Shown piece after piece: positions 61,087-64,000 of a DNA stretch of 64,000 nucleotides. The DNA lies in the NCBI GenBank assembly GCA_002839855.1, contig PGYV01000005.1, positions 243,800-307,799 of the forward strand. The letters are read 5' to 3'. Position numbers and translations under genes: made by a program. Position 1 is the first letter of the stretch, and the number at the start of each line of letters is the position of its first letter. The DNA is from Candidatus Goldiibacteriota bacterium HGW-Goldbacteria-1. Lineage in GTDB: Bacteria > Oederibacteriota > PGYV01. The notes below the pieces were generated by a model. It had not been told where the DNA came from, searched no databases, and worked only from the letters and a program-made list of their open reading frames with translations.

Positions 61087-61932
61087 TTATATTGTTCCTC
61101 CTGTTTTTGCTTTGCGCCTTCTGATGATATATTTATTGGAGTACTTCTTTTTATCTCTGGTCTTGTAACCTTTAGCCAATACGCCTGTAGGCGAGCATGG
61201 ATGCGCTCCGGATTTGGATTTTCCTTCTCCGCCGCCCATAGGATGATCAACAGGGTTCATTGCTATAGCCCTATTTCTTGGTTTAATGCCTCTCCACCTG
61301 TTTCTTCCTGCTTTACCTATTATTATATTCTCATGGTCAGTATTTCCAACCTGTCCGACAGTTGCCCTGCACCTTTTCATTACCTGGCGAAGTTCCCCTG
61401 AAGGCATTTTTAAAACAACATAATCCCCTTCTTTGCCCATTATCTGCGCAAACGAACCGGCGCCCCTGGCTATCTGTCCGCCTTTGCCCGGTGTAATTTC
61501 AATATTATGCACAATAGTACCAACCGGCATAAATGTAAGCGGGATACAGTTACCCGTCTTAATTTCAGCGGTTTCCGAGCTTATTACATTATCGCCCACG
61601 GTTAAATTAACAGGAGCAACAATATACCTTTTTTCTCCGTCTTTATAATTTAAAAGCGCAATTCTGCATGTTCTGTACGGGTCGTATTCTATGGATGCAA
61701 CCACTGCAGGCACTTCAAATTTATCCCTTTTAAAATCTATTATTCTATAAAGCTTTCTGTGGCCGCCGCCCCTGAAACGGGAAGTGATTCTTCCCATGCT
61801 GTTTCTGCCTGTCTTGTTTTTAAGTTTAAAAGTCAGCGCCTTTTCAGGTGAGTCTTTTGTTACGTCCTCTTTGTTGTCGACCGTCATCATCCTTCTGGAG
61901 GGTGTAAGCGGCCTGAAACTCTTTATTCCCAT
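61087..61932 (-). CDS. rplB: Ribosomal protein uL2
   Basis: A 281-aa uL2: [40 protein letters not shown], the peptidyl-transferase-region [17 protein letters not shown] with the key His. Confidence 0.98.
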   Translation of the reverse strand: MGIKSFRPLTPSRRMMTVDNKEDVTKDSPEKALTFKLKNKTGRNSMGRITSRFRGGGHRKLYRIIDFKRDKFEVPAVVASIEYDPYRTCRIALLNYKDGEKRYIVAPVNLTVGDNVISSETAEIKTGNCIPLTFMPVGTIVHNIEITPGKGGQIARGAGSFAQIMGKEGDYVVLKMPSGELRQVMKRCRATVGQVGNTDHENIIIGKAGRNRWRGIKPRNRAIAMNPVDHPMGGGEGKSKSGAHPCSPTGVLAKGYKTRDKKKYSNKYIIRRRKAKTGGTI

Positions 61933-61935
61933 GGC

Positions 61936-62223
61936 TTATACTCCTTCTACTATTTCTATTTTATCTTCCTTCTTTAACTGTACGATGGCTTTTTTGAACT
62001 TTCTGGCTGCGGAAATCTGACGGCCAAAACGTTTTGCTTTGCCGGGCAGGTTCGCGGTATTAATCTTGGTTACTTTTACCTTGAACATTTTTTCCACGGC
62101 TTCTTTAATCTGTTTCTTTGAAGCCTTGCTGTCAACTTCAAAAGTATAGAAGTTGCCTTTTTCCCTTGCGATGGAACTTTTCTCTGTAAGAGAAGGTTTT
62201 TTTATTATCTGGTAAATATCCAT
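61936..62223 (-). CDS. rplW: Ribosomal protein uL23
   Basis: A 95-aa uL23: IIKKPSLTEKSSIAREKGNF, ASKKQIKEAVEKMFKVKVTK. It lies 3 bp before rplB. Exit-tunnel docking protein for trigger factor and SRP. Confidence 0.97.
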   Translation of the reverse strand: MDIYQIIKKPSLTEKSSIAREKGNFYTFEVDSKASKKQIKEAVEKMFKVKVTKINTANLPGKAKRFGRQISAARKFKKAIVQLKKEDKIEIVEGV

Positions 62224-62846
62224 TACCCTATTCTCCTTATTATTTCTTCCATGGATTTTTTTGTGACAAGTATGTTTGAATTAACCAAAAGGTCATACAC
62301 GTTAATATTCTTGGAAGTAATAATATCCGCGTTTCTGATGTTACGGACCGACTTTACAACAGCGCTGTCAGCTTTTTCCGATACAAAAAGAACTTTTTTG
62401 CCGTTAAGCTTCATTATTTTGAGCATATTTGTTACATCTTTTGTTTTAGGCTGCGCAAAATCCATAGTGTTTATTATTTTAATTTCGCCGTCTTTAAGTT
62501 TGCCGGCTACAACCATCTGCATGGCTGCCTTTTTCTGTTTTTTAGGAACTTCCATTCTTGCTTTAAGCGGCCTTGGTCCGAATGTTACACCGCCGCCTTT
62601 CCAGATAGGAGACCTGTTAGAACCATGCCTTGCACGGCCTGTCCCTTTCTGTTTCCACGGTTTTTTTCCGCCTCCGCGCACTTCCGCCCTTGTAAGCGTA
62701 TTAGATGAACCGTTATGCTGATTCTGCTGGTAAGCCAGAATCACATCATGAACCGCGTTATCTTTGGCTTCAACTGTAAGAATGCTGTCGGCTATTTCAA
62801 ATTCTTCCAGCTTCTTGTTTTCTTTATCAAATACGTCAAGTTTCAT
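62223..62846 (-). CDS. rplD: Ribosomal protein uL4
   Basis: A 207-aa uL4: AYQQNQHNGSSNTLTRAEVR, GGKKPWKQKGTGRARHGSNR, SPIWKGGGVTFGPRP; these are the tunnel-loop motifs. Its stop overlaps the rplW start by 1 bp. Confidence 0.98.
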   Translation of the reverse strand: MKLDVFDKENKKLEEFEIADSILTVEAKDNAVHDVILAYQQNQHNGSSNTLTRAEVRGGGKKPWKQKGTGRARHGSNRSPIWKGGGVTFGPRPLKARMEVPKKQKKAAMQMVVAGKLKDGEIKIINTMDFAQPKTKDVTNMLKIMKLNGKKVLFVSEKADSAVVKSVRNIRNADIITSKNINVYDLLVNSNILVTKKSMEEIIRRIG

Positions 62847-62866
62847 GATTACAATCTCCTTTTCGT

Positions 62867-63520
62867 TTACTTCTTTTTAACGCTTTTTCTGATTTCAACT
62901 ATACCGTTGTTAGATCCCGGAACCGCACCCTGAATAAGCATGAATTTATTTTCAAGGTCAACTTTTTCAACAGCAAGATTAAGGACTGTAACCCTGTCAA
63001 CACCCATATGTCCTGCCATCCTCATATTCTTGAAAACCCTTGCAGGATATGTGCTGGAACCAATGGAGCCCGGAGCACGGTTGTGATTGCTTCCGTGGCT
63101 GCCCGCGCCGCCTGCAAAGTTATGTCTTTTTACAACGCCCTGAAAACCTTTACCCTTTGAAATCCCGCAGACATCAACAAACTTGAGGTCTTTCATGGCT
63201 TCAATTGTAAGTGTATCACCCACATTGAATGTTTCAGCTGTTGCGGCATCTACCCTTATTTCCTTTAACACTTTCTTCAAAGGAAGATCTTTATTTGTTT
63301 TTTCATTCTTAAAAACGCCCTTTAAAGCTTTAGGCATTCTCTTGGGTTTTTCGCAGTCAAAGAAACCGAACTTTACGGCTGTGTAGCCGTCTCTTTCGGA
63401 AGTCTTTTTATCCACCACAACACCATCTGCAATTTCCAGTATTGTAACAGGTATCGCTTCACCTTTTTCGTTAAAAACCTGTGTCATTCCTATCTTCTTA
63501 CCAAGTATTGTTGATATCAT
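62867..63520 (-). CDS. rplC: Ribosomal protein uL3
   Basis: A 217-aa uL3: STILGKKIGMTQVFNEKGEA, GISKGKGFQGVVKRHNFAGG, SHGSNHNRAPGSIGSSTYPA. Follows rpsJ by 16 bp. Confidence 0.98.
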   Translation of the reverse strand: MISTILGKKIGMTQVFNEKGEAIPVTILEIADGVVVDKKTSERDGYTAVKFGFFDCEKPKRMPKALKGVFKNEKTNKDLPLKKVLKEIRVDAATAETFNVGDTLTIEAMKDLKFVDVCGISKGKGFQGVVKRHNFAGGAGSHGSNHNRAPGSIGSSTYPARVFKNMRMAGHMGVDRVTVLNLAVEKVDLENKFMLIQGAVPGSNNGIVEIRKSVKKK

Positions 63521-63536
63521 TTTTTACACTCTCCGC

Positions 63537-63851
63537 TCACAGCTTGATTTCTACGTCAATGCCCGCGGGCAGGTCAAGGGTCTTCAACTTTTCAACCGTA
63601 TCATTATTAGGTTCGAGAATATCTATGAGTCTCTTATGGATTCTCATTTCGAACTGTTCCCTTGACGTCTTGTTGACGTGCGGCGACCTTACTATCGTGT
63701 ACTTATGAAGCTTTGTCGGGAGCGGTATAGGGCCGCAAACACGCGCTCCGGTTTCCTTGACCTTCTTGATAATATCAGAAACTGACTTATCAAGTAGTTT
63801 GTGGTCATAGGCTTTAAGCCTGATTCTTATCTTCTGTGTATCTAACTGCAT
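63537..63851 (-). CDS. rpsJ: Ribosomal protein uS10
   Basis: A 104-aa uS10: [60 protein letters not shown]. It leads the S10 cluster and follows tuf by about 39 nt. uS10 also acts as NusE in transcription. Confidence 0.98.
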   Translation of the reverse strand: MQLDTQKIRIRLKAYDHKLLDKSVSDIIKKVKETGARVCGPIPLPTKLHKYTIVRSPHVNKTSREQFEMRIHKRLIDILEPNNDTVEKLKTLDLPAGIDVEIKL

Positions 63852-63890
63852 TTAAGGTCCTCCATTCTTCTGCTTTCTTGATCTCTGTTG

Positions 63891-64000
63891 TTATTCCAGA
63901 ATCTTTGTTATAACTCCCGAACCTACTGTCCTTCCGCCTTCGCGGATGGCGAACCTTAATTCCTGTTCCATGGCTATCGGCATTATCAGTTCCACTTCTA
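63891..64000 (-). CDS. tuf: Elongation factor Tu, C-terminal end only
   Basis: The minus-strand frame from the window edge to a TAA at 63891-63893 reads [20 protein letters not shown], then [14 protein letters not shown], the invariant end of EF-Tu domain III. The rest of the gene lies outside the window. The tuf-rpsJ order is the usual str/S10 junction. Confidence 0.95.
   Translation of the reverse strand, partial: EVELIMPIAMEQELRFAIREGGRTVGSGVITKILE

Overview
The window comes from a diderm (LPS-bearing) bacterium of moderate GC. It carries KDO and LPS-transport genes (kdsD, kdsC, an LpxL-type acyltransferase, lptC/lptA/lptB-like genes), an RND efflux system with a TolC-type channel, several predicted outer-membrane beta-barrels and a Tad/Flp pilus locus. 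Shine-Dalgarno sites are strong (AGGAGG-like) and sigma70-type promoters are easy to recognise. The lineage cannot be fixed by eye. Thr-rich TxTxT secreted proteins ending in a FlgD-like domain, fused Tad ATPases and a zinc-type S14 fit poorly cultured diderm candidate phyla (Goldbacteria-like is only a guess).

Layout, left to right. 1-7045 (minus): an envelope operon running from a coiled-coil zinc-ribbon protein through kdsD, kdsC, the acyltransferase, two Lpt lipoproteins and lptB to a TPR-SpoIID protein cut by the window edge; most junctions overlap or touch. 7172-10035: an acetyltransferase and a large Thr-repeat secreted protein broken by an apparent frameshift near 9050. 10178-16655: a marR / beta-barrel / TolC / membrane-fusion / RND efflux operon. 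16779-18891: a DUF6544-like protein and a membrane glycosyltransferase. 18892-21640: an accessory stretch with a 21-unit octamer array, REP-like palindromes, two small unknown genes and a DUF4143 ATPase preceded by a mirrored pair of 32-bp palindromic units. 21639-27189: a UvrD/Cas4-like helicase-nuclease, an HD-GYP response regulator, a small HTH protein, yqeK and a small membrane protein. 27220-33123: an ABC sugar importer without its ATPase, a SLOG-fold protein, a TPR membrane protein, a beta-barrel and a PHP hydrolase. 33166-34845: tRNA-Arg(CCU), terC and a C_GCAxxG_C_C protein. 35011-37237 (plus): a MarR / CcdA / two TlpA-type lipoprotein redox operon.

37272-44674 (minus) is a compact Tad pilus locus read from one strong promoter (about 44650). 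It has a leader of about 370 nt with an unrecognised structured RNA and a terminator-like hairpin, then a 53-aa prepilin-like gene, an Flp pilin, an intergenic terminator, two TadE-like and one TadG-like protein, an unknown secreted protein, CpaB, a short secretin, and a CpaE-CpaF ATPase fusion. TadB, TadC and the prepilin peptidase are absent from the window. 44832-47606 holds a gluconokinase-like gene, a membrane-protein gene and a DUF1848 gene. 47715-64000 is fba followed by the S10-spc-alpha ribosomal superoperon (rplQ back to rpsJ) with secY, adk, map and infA, ending in the 3' end of tuf.

The strongest leads for undescribed biology are the tad leader RNA with mutually exclusive pairings, the CpaE-CpaF fusion in a Tad locus without a platform gene, the REP-like pair plus solo element, the mirrored operator pair before the DUF4143 ATPase, and an 11-nt sequence shared by the promoters of the two marR genes.
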